Shown piece after piece: positions 36,740-50,278 of a DNA stretch of 64,000 nt. Source of the DNA: Numenius arquata (lineage: Eukaryota > Chordata > Aves > Charadriiformes > Scolopacidae). Position 1 is the first letter of the stretch. Each line of letters begins with the position of its first letter. The translations under genes were made by a program, and so were the position numbers. Location: positions 19,459,296 through 19,523,295 of the forward strand of contig NC_133585.1 of the NCBI RefSeq assembly GCF_964106895.1, read 5' to 3'. The notes under the pieces were generated by a model, which was given only the letters and a program-made list of their open reading frames with translations, was not told the origin of the DNA and made no database searches.

Positions 36740-36785
36740 GGGGCTCAGAGGTCCCTTCCAGCTTGGGCTGTGCTGTGGTTCTTGC
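36740..36785 (+). mobile_element. possible decayed CR1 3' tail
   Basis: CTCAGAGGTCCCTTCCAGC is close to the CR1 3' consensus (GAGGTCCCTTCCAACC), but the terminal ATTCTATGA repeats are missing or decayed. Weak call. Confidence 0.35.
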
Positions 36786-38631
36786 CCTGCTGTGTCCTCG
36801 GTGGCTTGCCTGGCCTGCCTGTAGTGGGTGCGTCGCAAAATTGTTTGTATGGAAGAGAATGTTGCGTTGGTTATCATGGCCCCAAATCCTCCCGGCAGCT
36901 TATATTTTTCCAGGCAGTTGGTAGGACTGGAAAACCGATAGAGTTGAGACAAAGGGGAAAAAATAGGCTCATCCTACTGAAATGGACCGTTCAGCTGCTG
37001 TCGTAGCTTCTGAGTTGTAGCCAGTTGGTGCCAAATAATTATATGCTCTCAGCTGGAAAGAAGCTGCTTTGTTCCCTCTAGCAGAATATAAAATGAATTT
37101 CCTGTGATTGTTTGCTCGGCCCTACTTGACTATCCTGTTTGGGAGTTTCGTGAACTGTCAAAAGGTTGAAGTCAAGGCCAGTGATGAGCTCCTCTGCGAG
37201 CAACTTGATTTGAGAGCTTTCTGGCGGAGTTGTGGTGGCACTTTGCAATTCTGGAGCTTGGGGGGAAAAGGGACGTGTGTGGGTCTCTTGTGCCCTGGAT
37301 TCCTTCCGTGCATCTCCTGTTCCCCTGCTAGACTTGAGCTGGCCCTTGAGCTCTTGGCCCCGTCCTTCGGTGCAAGACCAGTGTCCCTTCTCCGTCCGTG
37401 TGACAAAATCCAATACCTATGGTGTCCCATGTGCAAGGAAGTTAAGTTTAAAAGTAACATAAATATACACACGTGCTTTTTTTTTTATTTTTTTTTTTTT
37501 TTTTTTCCTCTCTCTCTAGTGCCTGGCAAGTGTTTTGCCAAGTTCAACCTTGCAGAAAGCACCAGCTTGGGCTGTAGGACAGAAATGTTAGTAGCTGGAG
37601 TTGTTGCTAATGGTCTCTCTGCTTCACCGCACACGTGACGGCCACATCCGAACCGGGGATCGAAGTCCTTGTTCGGTTAAAGACTGCATTTGTATTCCTG
37701 GCAAAGGCAGCCTTAATGAAGGGAGGGTGGTGTTGCAGGCAATTACTGATTGCGGTGACCCACTGGTTTTAAACCAATGTAAACTTTGCTTCTTGTAGTG
37801 AAAGATCTTCACGGCGTTGCCAACCGTCAGCCCTGACCCCACCCCAACAGAATTAGCCTTAAAACAGGAATGTGAGGGCATTGATAAGTCTCTTGTAATC
37901 CCCTGCACTCAGAAAAACACCGTCCGCATCCCAAAACTGTAAATGTAAGATCACTGGTGTGAATGGATGGAGCTGCCAAGATAAATACACTGCAGGAAGA
38001 GATGTAGAGAGAAGGTGAGGGTGAGTGCTTGGGGCACCTTCAGGTGTAATGCATCAGGTAATTGGGGAAGCGAACTACACCTACTTAGAGAAGAAAATGA
38101 AATACATTAATCTGGTCTTAGTTGGGTATAACGCTTTCCCTCCCTCACTTGTCTGTGAGGATGCTAGCGTGGAAGGTATCTGATTATCATTAGGAGCTCT
38201 GCCATATCCAATCTTCCTTGCTTTGCAGTAACTGGTTTCCCTTCCTTTGAGGCAAGGGAGTGAAGCAGAAGAGAAGACAGGCGGCGGGAGACCCGCGGCT
38301 TGATAAAATAGCAGTGTGGGTGTATTCAGTGTTGTCTTCAGGCATTTGAGCTTGAAGTAATTCTTGAGTTGTTGTGTGCTCTTTCTTCCCATTGTAGCTG
38401 GAAGGCTGCAGTGCTTGGAAACAAATGCCGTGCTTCTTCCATAAAGCCTGATTAAGAAAACAAATATTAGAAGACCTACCAAAACCCACCCTTGCTTTCC
38501 CCTGGGACATATTCACCTTAACATAAACTCTCAGTAAAGGGGGTTCTTTTTTCTGAGCTGATAACTGTGGTGACAAAGGTGCTTGCAAGTTTACAGCCTT
38601 AATTTCAAAATTGCAAGTTTTTGTGGGTGTG

Positions 38632-38649
38632 TATATATATATATATATT
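38632..38649 (+). repeat. (TA)n microsatellite
   Basis: Nine alternating TA units after GTGTG. Confidence 0.9.
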
Positions 38650-41552
38650 ATGTGTCTATACCCACACAGATGGAATTCTGAGTGGGAATTTGCCTGGGAT
38701 TTGGGGCGCTCTTTGTAAAACATGAATGTCTACCAAAAAAAAAAAAAAAAAGAGGAGGCAAGGAAAAACCTGGCGATTAAATGGTATCCTCTAAGAGGAA
38801 ATAACATTATGAACGGTTCAGATACATCCAAAGGGTTTTAAAAATCGTGTTTTCATCTCTTTGCTGAGCGGAAGGCTTTTTTCTCCCTAGGTGAGCCTGC
38901 GGCACTGTCCCTGTGTAGCTTGGGCTTTCCCTTTCAGTGGTGTGTATGTAACTGTCCCCGTGCTGCTGTAGGCATGACTGATCTTGCAACTTGAGCTTCT
39001 GTTTCCCGCAGGGAAAAACCTCCTCAAGACGAGATTCAGTTCAGTTTTGCAGCATCCAGTTCCTATTGTGTATATCAAGGAGTTTCTCGTGTCTTACGGC
39101 AGCTGCTCACCTAAGTACACCTTAGTAAGCCACCCCTCTCTGTTTTTTATGCAAGTTCCATCCTGTTTTGGTTCTTTTTTTTTTTTTTTTAAACCCTTTA
39201 TCACTTTGCACTAGCGCGTGAGGGAGAGAGATGGGGAGCAACTGAGGCTTTGTACTCATGGAGGTTGAATGTCTAGCCTTTAGTGACTTTAACCGCTACC
39301 AGTCTCTTAAGAGACTTTACTGGGGGGCAGGGGGGGAAATGTCTGATTTGATCCACTCGTTTCTGTTGTTGTTAGGCTCTCAACGAAGCAGTAAACTGTT
39401 GCTGTGCCTGTCCCTTCATGGCTAGGATGGATGCTTGTGACCATGGCCAAACAGGGCAGTGGGAGCAGCAGGGTGGCAGTTGAGAAGAACTGCACTGGGG
39501 CAAGGTGCCTACAGGGCAATAAACAATTAAGAGATAATTATATCACCCTGCTGCTTTCTTTCCTTTCAGTTCTCACTTTCTGTGTTTTCTGGGTTAAAGA
39601 CGTGTTAATAATGACTTCCATTTCATTTCTTCACAAGGAAATTCTCCTGGGCTGGTGTTTAAGTCCTTTGAAGAGGTTTGTTCCGTGTCAATTACTATAG
39701 TAAGTTAGCGATATATGCACGTGCTCAGGTAGGAGGACAGGAACCAAAGCCAGTTTCAGCTCATAGTAACAGATATTTGGAAAATCCTCTAGGGCTATTT
39801 ACATGGGAATACTTTGGCAAGTGGAAAACACTCATGTTAGTAATTACACTCAGCAAAATGTACAGCTATTGAAATGTGCGTATCAAAGTTAACTAACTCA
39901 AACCTTTCAATCTGTTTACTTCACCATCTAGTAGGAGCAGAAACCTCTCAATTGTTTGAGCAGTGCTAGCGTGCCTTAGTTTCAACAGCAAACTTTATTG
40001 TGTCACTCTAGCTGTGCCAAATAATAACTACTGCATTGAAGTAAATCCCGGTCTCTTCAGTCTGTATACTGCGCCAAGAGTTGTCTTTGCTATACAGAAA
40101 ATGAGGATTAGTCATCTTCAAGGGCTGAGAGTGGCTTGTTTAGCTCTTGTATGGTCTTTTCATAAGCCAAACCTTGCTAAGGAAGAGTTTTTGCAGCGGG
40201 TGAACAGGTAGGATGAAGTTAAGAAACGTGCTAGCCAGATGCTATGGCGAGGTCCTCTGAGGAAGTGTTGCTTTTCTGGAGAATGGCTGCAGTTTTGGGA
40301 AGAGGGTGACACGTGCTCTTTTCCCAGTCCCAATCACTGATGTCCTTGTCCCTCAGTGATGATTTTCCCCACTCGTTTTCCCTGACCTGTGTTTCTATGG
40401 CCAATGTGCTGGATGTGATAATAGTGATGCCTTTCTCCCTCTCCCCTTTCGGGTCATCGCCACTTCTCTGATAGGATGCCTTCTAAGTTTCTGTTGACAC
40501 TGTGACCTAGTCTAATATTACTGAAAAATCTTAATGTTGCTGTGCTTCCATCCTTCTAAACAGGATGGAAACATCCATACGAGGTGATGACTGCCAGGTC
40601 ATTTGATAGTGTGCTGTTAAGTCAGGTAATAAGCCCTTCTGTATGGTAGGCTTGTTTAGACGAACACAGCTCCTGTCAACACTGAAGACTGGAGAAGTTT
40701 CTAGTTTCATGCTAGTTCTGAATTTAAAGAAATAGTTCTGCTGAGGAAAGGTTTTTAGGAGAGAAACAAGGTCAGTATTTCCAGTAGAGTTCTGTAAGAG
40801 TTGGCATGAATTTCGGCATCTTAAAAGTTGGAGTCAATCATGCAGTACTACTCTAATTTGAAGTGATGAAGGATCCTTGAGTGTTGTCTGAGATGAGGCT
40901 TGACACCTTAATGATGCTCTGGTATCAACAGTAAATATCTTTGATCTTTAAAGGAGGACTCATGAATTGAGACTTTGAACTCCCCTGGAACTGCATCTTC
41001 CACTGGCTGCCTTGAAAGTCTCGGTGTAATACACTAGCTCGGGGTATTTCCAGGAACATGTAGAAATAGCTGTCTGATTACATCTCTTTATTATTTCCTT
41101 GGCAGATCTGAACCTTGAAGGGCACATTAAGGCCCATCAGGTCAGAGTCATGTCATCAGTGGCAGCCTCACGTGGGTTCCTGCCCAGAAGGTTTGCAGGG
41201 CAGCCTCCACGTGCCGTGCTTGTTCTGTCCAAGCAGCACTGCTTGAGCTCAGCATCGTGGCATGAGTGTAAGTTTGGCCCATCAGCATTGCAGAAACCTG
41301 TGTGGTTTGGGAATAGCCCTGACCCTTTATCTCAGATCTAACTCTATAGTCTCTTTAAGATTTTTATTTATGTTGCTGCTTGGCAAGTGCCTTAATCCAG
41401 AGATACTTTTATTTAGCCTTTGGTTATTATACCTATTGTGCTAGACTGTAAATTCTTGTTCAGACTGTAACCACTCTTTCCATCCTTCCCTTTCCTTATA
41501 TGATTAGTCTCTTGATTAGAGATCAAAGCTGTGTTGCTTTTTTTTGAGAAAG

Positions 41553-41645
41553 TCATAGAATGGTTAGAGTTGGAAGGGACCTTAAAGATTGAGTTCCAAC
41601 CCCCCTGGAGCAGGTAGACACCTCCCACTAGAGCAGGTTGCTCAA
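41553..41645 (-). mobile_element. CR1 LINE 3' end, short
   Basis: TCATAGAATGGTTAGAG, TTGGAAGGGACC, GAGTTCCAACCCCCC, CACCTCCCACTAGAGCAGG. Only about 93 bp. Confidence 0.93.
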
Positions 41646-44600
41646 AAGTGTTTGTCTTCGCAATAGATAAATAGATAACGCTTCGATTTCCTTCCTCTCC
41701 ATGTAATTATTGGTGTGTCTTCTGTTTGTGAGAAATGGCAGGTTTTTCAAGTGCTGCTCTGTTGCTTTTGCTGTTTATTCCTCCCCCCCATATGGTAGTA
41801 GTCCTCAGTTCAGATTTAAATAATTTCAAAGCTTGGAACATTGAGGTAAGTGATGAGGACTCTGAGCATTTCTGAAGAAGTGGGGAGCATTCTTTTTCCT
41901 GTTCTGTGAACAGAGACTTCTTTCTCTCTCCAGGAGAGGAGAATAGAATTTTGTTCAACTCGTAACATACATACCTTTCTCTAAATTGAGTATATATAAT
42001 GCATACTTGGAGAAATGTTTCTTTTTTCTTTTTGTAATCGTAACAGGGTTCTGAAGTCGTTTTGGCCTTCCATGCACAGATTACAAGGGTGGGGAAAAGG
42101 CTTCTTGCATTCCTTGAGCTTTGCTCAATCCTTCTGCTGTGAAGTTTTTTTTTTTTTGCTCGGATGACTTGTGATGAACCGTACTTCAGAGCTGATAGCT
42201 GACTCTTTCATCTCTAGGCTCTGTTTCTGGCTGATACCATAGACCTGCTATCCTTTGGAAGCTTGTCTTCCTTCTGCAGGGAAAGGGTGGGGCAAGGTCT
42301 TGTTTATTACTGGGTTATCAGTGGAAATTTAGAGGTTCAGCAGAAGAACTGAATCAGTAAGCCTCTACACATTTAAATAAATGAATGTCCAGAACTTGTT
42401 AGGTAGCACTGGGGAACTGTTTCTTCACTTGGGCATCCTTCAGTGCACGTCTAGAGGATGTTTCTGTTTCATCACAAACTGCTTTCTTGATGCTCTACTG
42501 ATTTTTTGCGAATTCCGCACTTCCTTGTGGCTTTTAAGTTCTTATACAACACTGTACATAATGAGTATTTTTAGTCAAGCTTCATGATTTTGTAAATCTT
42601 GGCTTAAAACCATCTAGCGAAAGATCCAGGGAGAAAAGTTGAGTGCAAGGAATTTTGGTTATTCAGATAACGCGTCTATGAAAAGATCTGTCTTCTGATA
42701 AATGAGGAGTTTTAGAGGCTTATCATGGCTTTGGGAGCGACATGGATTGAGCCAAGTAGTAGTAGATGGTGTTACCTGGGCGCTGCCCCACACCTGTTGC
42801 TGTGTCAGCAGATGCGGACAAAAATGAAGATATTGTGGCATTGCTGAATGCGCAGTGGCTATTGTAGTGTTACGCTTTTTAAAAATAAAGCATGTAACAT
42901 TCTAATCCTGTGAAAATTGCCTGCAGCTGTTTTAAAACAAACAAGCAAGTTTCTATTAAAAAAAAATGAGGCAAAATACTGTAGGAACTAAAATGTTTCA
43001 TGTGGGCCAACAGATTTTCCCCAAACTCACTTTCTCTTTGTATAAAAATAAAATGCAGGTCTGCAACATACCATGAGGCTTTGATTACGCTGAATAACTG
43101 GAATAATAAATTGTACCTGGAAAGCCATGAATTGTGATGTAGAATGCTGAGGAACAAATAATAGTGTACTGTGAGTTAATATTCCGTTAAAGATCTGTTA
43201 CGACATTTAGCTGGGTAGCAAATTGAGCCCTTATTGTATTTAGTTCCTTTGCAGGGCTCTGCACACTACGAGAAGATAGGCAAACGTAGAAATGTCTTCA
43301 GCGTATCCCTTATTTTGCCTCCTGTTTTCAGAGTTCATTGTTAAGGAACCAGTTGGCATACTGGGGTGAAAAGGGTTATAAATAAATACATTCCAGCTTC
43401 GGACAGAGGATCAAATCCGGGTTAGCAGCTGTTTGCATTGCCTTCAGGCGACAGTTCTGGTTGCTTTTGGCTCCTGAACTCCAATGTGCCAGGTGAGAAA
43501 TCTAATCGTTGATAAGCTGTCCACTTGTAATATCACTTGAGTTTTCTATAATGCATCTTTCTATGTCATCATCTCTACTGCTTTCAAACAAGCATACGCT
43601 GGAAGAATACTCCTGGGGACAAATCTAGACGTGCTCTGCTATTCCTGAGAGACAAGAAGAAAGCCCTTTTCTGTGTAGGGAAAGAAAAAAAAAAAAATCT
43701 AATTAGCTGGGATCTTGGATACCCGAATAGTTTTGAAATAAATTTTGTTGCACTTGAAAAGGCAGGTCAGTTGAGGTACCAAGACTGCCTGAAATGGAGC
43801 TCTAAAACTGCTGGGATCTGAGAGGTAAAAGGGAGATAACTTGTTTTTCATGATGTTGGCCTGAAAATCGTGGGGTTTAGCAAGTTTGATTTTTGTTGTG
43901 ATATTTTTCTTTAATGTTTTTGAGGATAAGCTACTACCCAGAACAGCTGAGGCTATAAAGAAGCGTTTAGAAGAAAACATGAGGACTTGGGGATTCTACC
44001 ATGAAATTAGGAGAAAAAAAGAAACCTGAGTGTTACTTAAAAAAACAACTTTGTGTCCTGTTAAAAAAGGTATCACTGAATTTTTAAATTTTAACTGTAT
44101 TAGATGGTGGTTAACCAAACAGAAAATTGCTTTCTTGCTATGTCTTCCCTATGGTGTCAGTAACCAGAGGAAAAAAAAAAAACCCTGCGGTCTCTTTTCC
44201 CTCATCTTAAAACTATTGCACACAGTGTCGTGAAGGGAGTGTTTTAGCTGCGTGTCATAAATGCTGCTAAGACACGCTTTGTGCGTTATATTCTTGGCTC
44301 TGTGCGGCTCGAGGATACCTAGCCAGAAGTCCTTGGTCATTGAAATCGTGCTGCTGGAAATCTGCCGACCCTCCGTCTCTCCTAGGTGGCAGAACAGGAA
44401 AATCCTCAGTGTTTATTATGTAGTTAATAAAGGTGATGTTGACAATAACAATAGGTGCCTGGCTGTACTGTTCTAGCAGTTTGCTTGTCTCCTCCGTCAA
44501 CGCTGTTGGACTGGTGTAAGGGGGCTCTGTGGAAATGCCAGGGTTCCAGCTTGCACACCCGACGGCGTGCGAGGCTAGCGTGGCTTAGAACAGAGACTGA

Positions 44601-46471
44601 GCTATCGATTTCATATGTTTAGAGCCGTTAAATACTTCTGCTGACTAATATTTAGCTCATGAAAACATTCTGTGGTAATCCTCCATCTCCCTTGAGGATG
44701 TGGAGCAGCAAGGACAGAAGGGCAGCAGCTGTAGCTTCGTGTGTAACTGGCTCGTGAATTCTTCAGAGGCACGTTGTTCCCCTTCCCCTGAAAAAAAAAT
44801 ATAAAAAATAATCTTTCACTTTCTCTTCCTACATTAATAATTCTCTGCAGTTTTTAGTGGGCAAAGATTTCTTTTGGGCGTAGGTACACAAAACTGGACG
44901 TAGTAGAAACCGAGCCGCAATCAGTTCAGCGAACAGTAGAATTGATGTGCTCTGCTTTCCAAAACATACCCTGTCATTTTTTCCATAATGACTTGCATAG
45001 TAAGTTCTCTTTGCATCTCATAAATTATAAATGCTGACAGTGATGCTAATGAAGTAAAATGAAGATTTACTGGGACTGGGTTCTGCGAAGCAGGTGTAGC
45101 TGTTTGTTGGAAGAGCTGTTTGGGTGGTGTGTCTGTAGTAGGTGGGATGCTTACCTAAGTGTTTGAATCTCCCTTCGCAGAACTGCGTGGGCATTTTGCA
45201 TTATTTATTGAAGAAAATGCGTAATCAGGGCTGGTTTTCTATTTCTGTCTTAAAGCAACAACACTGCCGTGGTAAGGGTAACCTTTCAGAGCTCCAAATG
45301 CAGAATGAAATGCTCTTACTGTTTCCAAAACTGTTTATTCTAAGTTTTGTTACACGCAGTTTATTTCTCTAAACCCTAGGGTTCACAGATCCCACATATG
45401 GAAATATTTTTGTCTCTTAAAACATTAGTTTCCTACTTGAGTGGCTGCAGTGAAAATGATTAAAGCATGATGCAACTCTCCTTAAAGACGTACTGAGTGA
45501 GGACAGCACTAATGCTGCTTGTCATTTGATTTGTAGATTCCTTAATTCACGGGATTGACAGGAACAGCTTACCTGAAGTAAGTCCATCCAGTTTAGTTAG
45601 AATAAATAACTATGGTACGTAGTTTGGAAGCTATATTGGAATTGGCTATAGCCTTAAACTATAGGCTCTTCAGGACGGGGCTTTTCATCCTGTACAGCCC
45701 GGAATACAATGGATCTGGTAACCTGTCCTGGTTGCTATGAGAGGAGACGTAAAGACTTGTTTCTTTATAAGCTGCTTAGATAAGAGACAAAGCTGCTGGG
45801 CTATAATTGCCGCCTTTATGTTTTGCCATATGCTGCTACTCTGAAGGGTTATTTGCTATTGGCACTTATTGTACAGAATTAAAAAAAAAATAAAAAATTT
45901 CTCTGTAACAGGCTGTCTCTGGAGAAGGATCTTCATACTCGGAAGGAGGTGGCTAGCCGAGACAAATAGCTTCATATGAACCCTTGCAGAGGGGGAAGGT
46001 GACTGTAATAGGAGATATAATGAAGTACGTTAAAAGAAAAATCATTATTTGACTGGACAGGCAGCTGCCCAGCATAGAAATTTGGCTTCTAGTATCTTTG
46101 ACCTTATAGGAGTTTGTCTTGGACTGTGGCTGGCTTTTCCGTGCTAGCAGTGCGCTTGAAGAGCGGTGGGTGAGTCATTCTGGAAATTGGGAATGCCTTC
46201 TGATGGGAACTTTTTTTAATGGTACTAGATGGTTTTCAGCTTGGCTTTCAGCATTCAGCTGCGCCACCAGGGAGCTGAAGAATATCACGTGGAAAGGACT
46301 TGGATGGCTTTCTAAGCTTTAATAAAAAGAAAACCAAAATTGCAGTTTTGCTGACAGTGCCTCATAATGAGAGACCATTAGAGTGATCAAACAGTCTAAG
46401 AAAGCAAGCTGGAGAAAGAGCCATTGCTCACGTAATGACGGATCTTGTCTAGGAGCAAGTGATGGTATATA
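41646..46471 (+). other. intron 1, no gene seen
   Basis: AT-rich unique sequence with short poly-T (42147-42158) and poly-A (43685-43697, 44171-44182) tracts. A perfect 10-bp palindrome GGCTATAGCC lies at about 45643. No exon or RNA gene is recognised. Confidence 0.6.
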
Positions 46472-47091
46472 ATGTGCCCTTGTTGCCAAGAGGGCCAATG
46501 GGATCCTGGGCTGCATAGGGAAGAGTGTGGCCAGTAGGTCGAGGGAGGTCATTCTCCCCCCTACTCTGCACTGGTGAGGCCACAACTGGAATACTGCGTC
46601 CAGTTCTGGGCTCCCCAGTTCCAGAGAGACAGGGAACTACTGGAGAGAGTCCAGCGTAGGGCAACAAAGATGATGGAGGGATTGGAGCATCTCCCTGATG
46701 AGGAAAGGCTGAGAGAGCTGGGACTCTTCAGCCTGGAGAAGAGAAGGCTGAGGGGACACCTTATCTATCTACAAGTACCTAAAGGGTGGGTTGAAGGAGG
46801 ATGGAGCTGGACTCTTTTTAGTGGTTCCCAGTGACAGTATGAGGGGCAATGGGCACAAGCTGGAACATGGGAAGTTCCATTCAAATATGAGGAAGAACTT
46901 CTTTCTGGTGAGGGTGCCAGAGCTCTGGAAGAGGCTGCCCAGAGAGGTGGTGGAGTACCCTTCTCTGGAGATCTTCAAGACCTGCCTGGATGCCATCCTG
47001 AGTGATGTGCTCTGGGTGGACCTGCTCTGTCAGGGGAGTTGGACTGGATGATCTCTAGAGGTCTCTTCCAACTCCAACAATTCTGTGATAA
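46472..47091 (+). mobile_element. CR1 LINE, 620-bp 3' fragment
   Basis: Sense orientation, from TGCCCTTGTTGCCAAGAGGG (the A-KANGILGCI region) through QRRATKMMEG, the RLPREVVE block, GATGATCTCTAGAGGTC and a decayed terminus AATTCTGTGATAA. Frameshifts split the ORF2 remnant around 46780. Confidence 0.95.
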
Positions 47092-48671
47092 TGTGTTTTG
47101 CCATTTACTGTGTGTAATGTATACATATACGCATTGCTGTGTACCTGAAGGTATGGATCCTCGTGTTCTAGGGCTGGTGTGAAGGTGAGAGAAGGGCAAA
47201 AGAAGGGAATAGCCTTAGCTTGGCCTAATGCAGCACAGCAGGACCTGCATGAATAGACTGCTGCTGCTCTCCTGGCTATTGTAGGTATTATAAAAACAGG
47301 GAGACAAGTTCACAAAAGATTATTTTTAACCTGCTTGTGTCATCTTAAATTGAGACTGAAGGCACAAAATGCTTGGAGCCGTTGATAACGGTCAAGCACT
47401 CCTCGAATTCATCAACTCAAAAAAACTGGCATCACCGTGTTGTTTTTTCCAACATTGAGACAGTCCTTCAGCTCCTGAAATGGGAAAGAGTGAGGCTAGT
47501 CACCCTGGATAACCACACAAACAGGGAACAAAACTCTTCAGAGGAGAGCGTGATTTCATCTCTGTTTGCTTAACGAACCAGTCCTGTACCAAGATGTTGC
47601 TTCCCGAGTGTTTATGATGACAGTTTACTGCCATAAATGAATTTCCGCTGTCCTTTCTGAGATTATTTTTTTTTTTTTTGTACTAGCGGAAATAAGATAG
47701 AGGCTAGATTCTTGCTGGCGGGTTTAACTGCACAAATAGATGCTACCTCCCCCTAAAAATAATATCCGAGTAAGAGGAGCAATCTAAAAGCCCTTGGCTT
47801 TAGGGCACAGCCACACAACGCGTGAGCGTTCTGATTTTCCGTCCGCTTTAATAAGCGCTGAGAAGACTCGGGGTTTCCCACAGTTGAAGTGCATCTCCTC
47901 CGAAGTCAGTACCGTCTTCACAAGCTTTGCAGAGGTTACTTGACGCTGAGCAGTTTTCCTCTTGGTCTGACAGCCTCATAAAAAGCAATAGCTTTCTCCT
48001 GCAAGGGAGGAGAGAGGTGGGTAGCCACGGGGCACCGGGACTCTGCCGAGCTGCCGGTGGCCTAAGGTATAACTGCCCAATATGTGGGTATTGCGGTGAT
48101 GAGGAACAAATAGGTGGCACAAGTTAGTTTACTTGGGTATTTTATTTGTGCTAGTACAAAAACTGAAAACTGTTGCTTTAATAGTAAAGCACGTGACGTG
48201 AAAGTTGGTGTCTCTGTATGAGCTGGAAAAAAAAAATTGCCTTAAAATCTGTTTCTTTGTAGAAAAACTACATTACACTGTAGCCAGCGTAATGGGATCA
48301 TATCATATGTTGTGAAGTTGCCCTACACAAATGCGTAAAAAGAGAATTTTGTTTTCTGGAAGTCATCTCTCGGGTGTCGCAAGGTGGGGGAATTAAGTTG
48401 AGATGGTTTTAATGCGAATGTACGACGTTAGTCGAGTATGCTGCTAAAAATCGCCTACGAACCCACACCAGAATGGTTAAGGGTATGTTCTTGCGTTTCC
48501 CATTCCACACAGCTTGTTTGGGCACTGCTGTGTGTTGTGTGCGCCCGCCTCAAAGTCCATGGGGTTGATCTGAAGAGTAATAGGTCTCGGGGTGCCCCGA
48601 GAGGTACAGCCGTGGGAAGGGTGTTGGCACAGCCTGCGGTGAGGGCTCACACAGCTCACAAGGAGCAGATG
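47092..48671 (+). other. intron 1, no gene seen
   Basis: Unique sequence with a poly-T at 47668-47680; nothing recognisable as gene or repeat. Confidence 0.6.
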
Positions 48672-49632
48672 ATTCATAGATTCATAGATTGGTCCAGGCC
48701 AGAAGGGACCTCCAAAGGTCATCTAGTCCGACCTCCCCGCAGTCGGCAGGGACACCCCCAACTAGACCAGGTTGCCCAGGGCCTCGTCGAGCTTCACCTT
48801 GACTATCTCAAGGGAAGGGGCCTCAACCACTTCCCTGGGCAACCTGTTCCAGTGTTCCACCACCCTCAGAGTAAAGAACTTGTTCCTAATATCCAATCTA
48901 AATCTCCCCTTCTCCAACTTAAAGCCATTGCCCCTCGTCCTGTCACTGCAGGCCTTTGTAAACAGACCCTCCCCAGCCTTCCTGTAGCCCCCCTCAGGTA
49001 CTGGAAGGCCGCTATGAGGTCTCCCCGGAGCCTCCTTTTCTCCAAGCTAAACAACCCCAGCTCCCTCAGTCTGTCCTCATAGGAGAGGTGCTCCAACCCC
49101 CTGGTCATTTTGGTGGCCCTCCTCTGGACCCGCTCCATCAGGTCCATGTCCTTTCTATATTGAGGGCTCCAGACCTGCACACAGTACTCCAGGTGAGGTC
49201 TCACCAGAGCAGAGCAAAGTGGCAGAATCACCTCTCTGGATCTGCTGGCAACACATCTCTTGATGCAGCCCAGGATGTGATTGGCCTTCTGGGCTGCGAG
49301 TGCACACTGCCTGCTCATGTCCAGCTTCTCGTCCATCAGCACCCCCAAGTCCCTTTCCTCAGGGCTGCTTTCTGGTACCTCATCCCCCAGGCTGTATTTA
49401 TACTGAGGATTGTTCCATCCCAGGTGCAGAACCCTGCAGAACCCAACTTTTGTTGAACCTCATGAGGTTCACCTGGGCCCACCTCTCCAGCCTGTCCAGG
49501 TCCCTCTGAATGACATCCCATCCCTCTGGTGTATCGACAAGACCACACAGCTTGGTGTCATCTTCAAACTTGCTGATGGTGCTCTCAATCCCTCTGTCTA
49601 TGTCTTTGATAAAAATGTTAAACATGATCTAA
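48672..49632 (-). mobile_element. CR1 LINE, about 960 bp, divergent older-type copy
   Basis: It starts GATTCATAGATTCATAGATT and GGTCCAGGCCAGAAGGGACC, a different 3' end from the other copies, so a different subfamily. It is among the longest copies in the window and reaches back into the reverse transcriptase palm. Confidence 0.95.
48866..49629 (-). pseudogene. CR1 ORF2 remnant with reverse transcriptase motif C region
   Basis: Read on the minus strand, the N-terminal part (49398-49625) contains FEDDTKLCGLVDT, corresponding to the FADD motif C of the reverse transcriptase palm with Ala changed to Glu, followed by RLERWAQVNLMRFN. A frameshift separates it from the downstream frame (48866-49348), which carries SRSREVILP, ALVRPHLEYCVQ and QRRATKMTRG. 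It lacks a 5' end and is non-functional. Confidence 0.9.
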
Positions 49633-50278
49633 TGGAAAACACTTCTGGGGCATGTGCAAGTCATTTGGAGCACGTGAAGTGGATGGGGTGTCCCTTCCAA
49701 GAAGGATAAAGGCAGTCTGGTACGGACAACTGTGGATGGATACATGAGGAAAGCTGCTGAACACCATTATTTATTTATTTATTTTTCTTCTCTGGAGCTG
49801 ATCCTTTCAGTTTGGCTGAAATGAGAGACTACAGCTATAAAAAGCTATAAAGCAGTCATTATTTTTTTTTTCCTCTATCATCTCTTAGCTGCTTATCTGT
49901 TAAGCCGTCTTTAAATGAAAGCAAAATCTCACACGGGGATGGTTATATTCTTAACGCAAGTCACTAGTGTTAAACTTAGCCCTTCCTATAGGCAGCTAGA
50001 AATGTCTATAAGGTGATAAGGCAATGGAAATGGTTTCACTTATAACATCCGTGTAAGACAGCTGACAGGAGCTGTGTGAATTTGTGTGAAATGCCCCGGG
50101 TTTGACTTGCCTGCCTGTTGGGAAGTCAAATTGAAGAGCATCCTGCAAAAGACACTTAGATACACATAGGCTCTCTAGTGATGGACGTTAAAAACCCTCA
50201 TACAATCAAGCTTTGTAACAGTGTTGCCCAAATTAAATTATTTCGTTAACAAGAAAGTTTAATTGTGTGGAATTAAAA
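49633..50278 (+). other. intron 1, no gene seen
   Basis: Short unique stretch holding an (ATTT)n at 49767-49785 and a poly-T at 49861-49871. Confidence 0.6.
49767..49785 (+). repeat. (ATTT)n microsatellite
   Basis: Four ATTT units. Confidence 0.85.

Larger units (their letters stand above)
35691..41552 (+). other. intron 1, no gene seen
   Basis: AT-rich unique sequence. It holds a long pyrimidine tract at 37477-37518 followed by TAG, and a (TA)n at 38632-38649. At 36740-36785 a GCTCAGAGGTCCCTTCCAGC word resembles a decayed CR1 3' tail. Open frames (for example 37108-37638 on +, 38190-38723 on -) have no family signature. Confidence 0.6.

Noticed and set aside
37108..37638. 176-codon frame on +
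   Set aside because: It translates through a long pyrimidine tract as poly-Phe and shows no family signature.
37640..37700. tRNA-like B-box word (GGGGATCGAAGTCC)
   Set aside because: No matching A box and no cloverleaf arms could be paired around it.
38190..38723. 177-codon frame on the minus strand
   Set aside because: It includes the translated (TA)n as Ile-Tyr repeats; no family signature.
48438..49082. 214-codon frame on +
   Set aside because: Most of it is the non-coding strand of the CR1 copy at 48672-49632.
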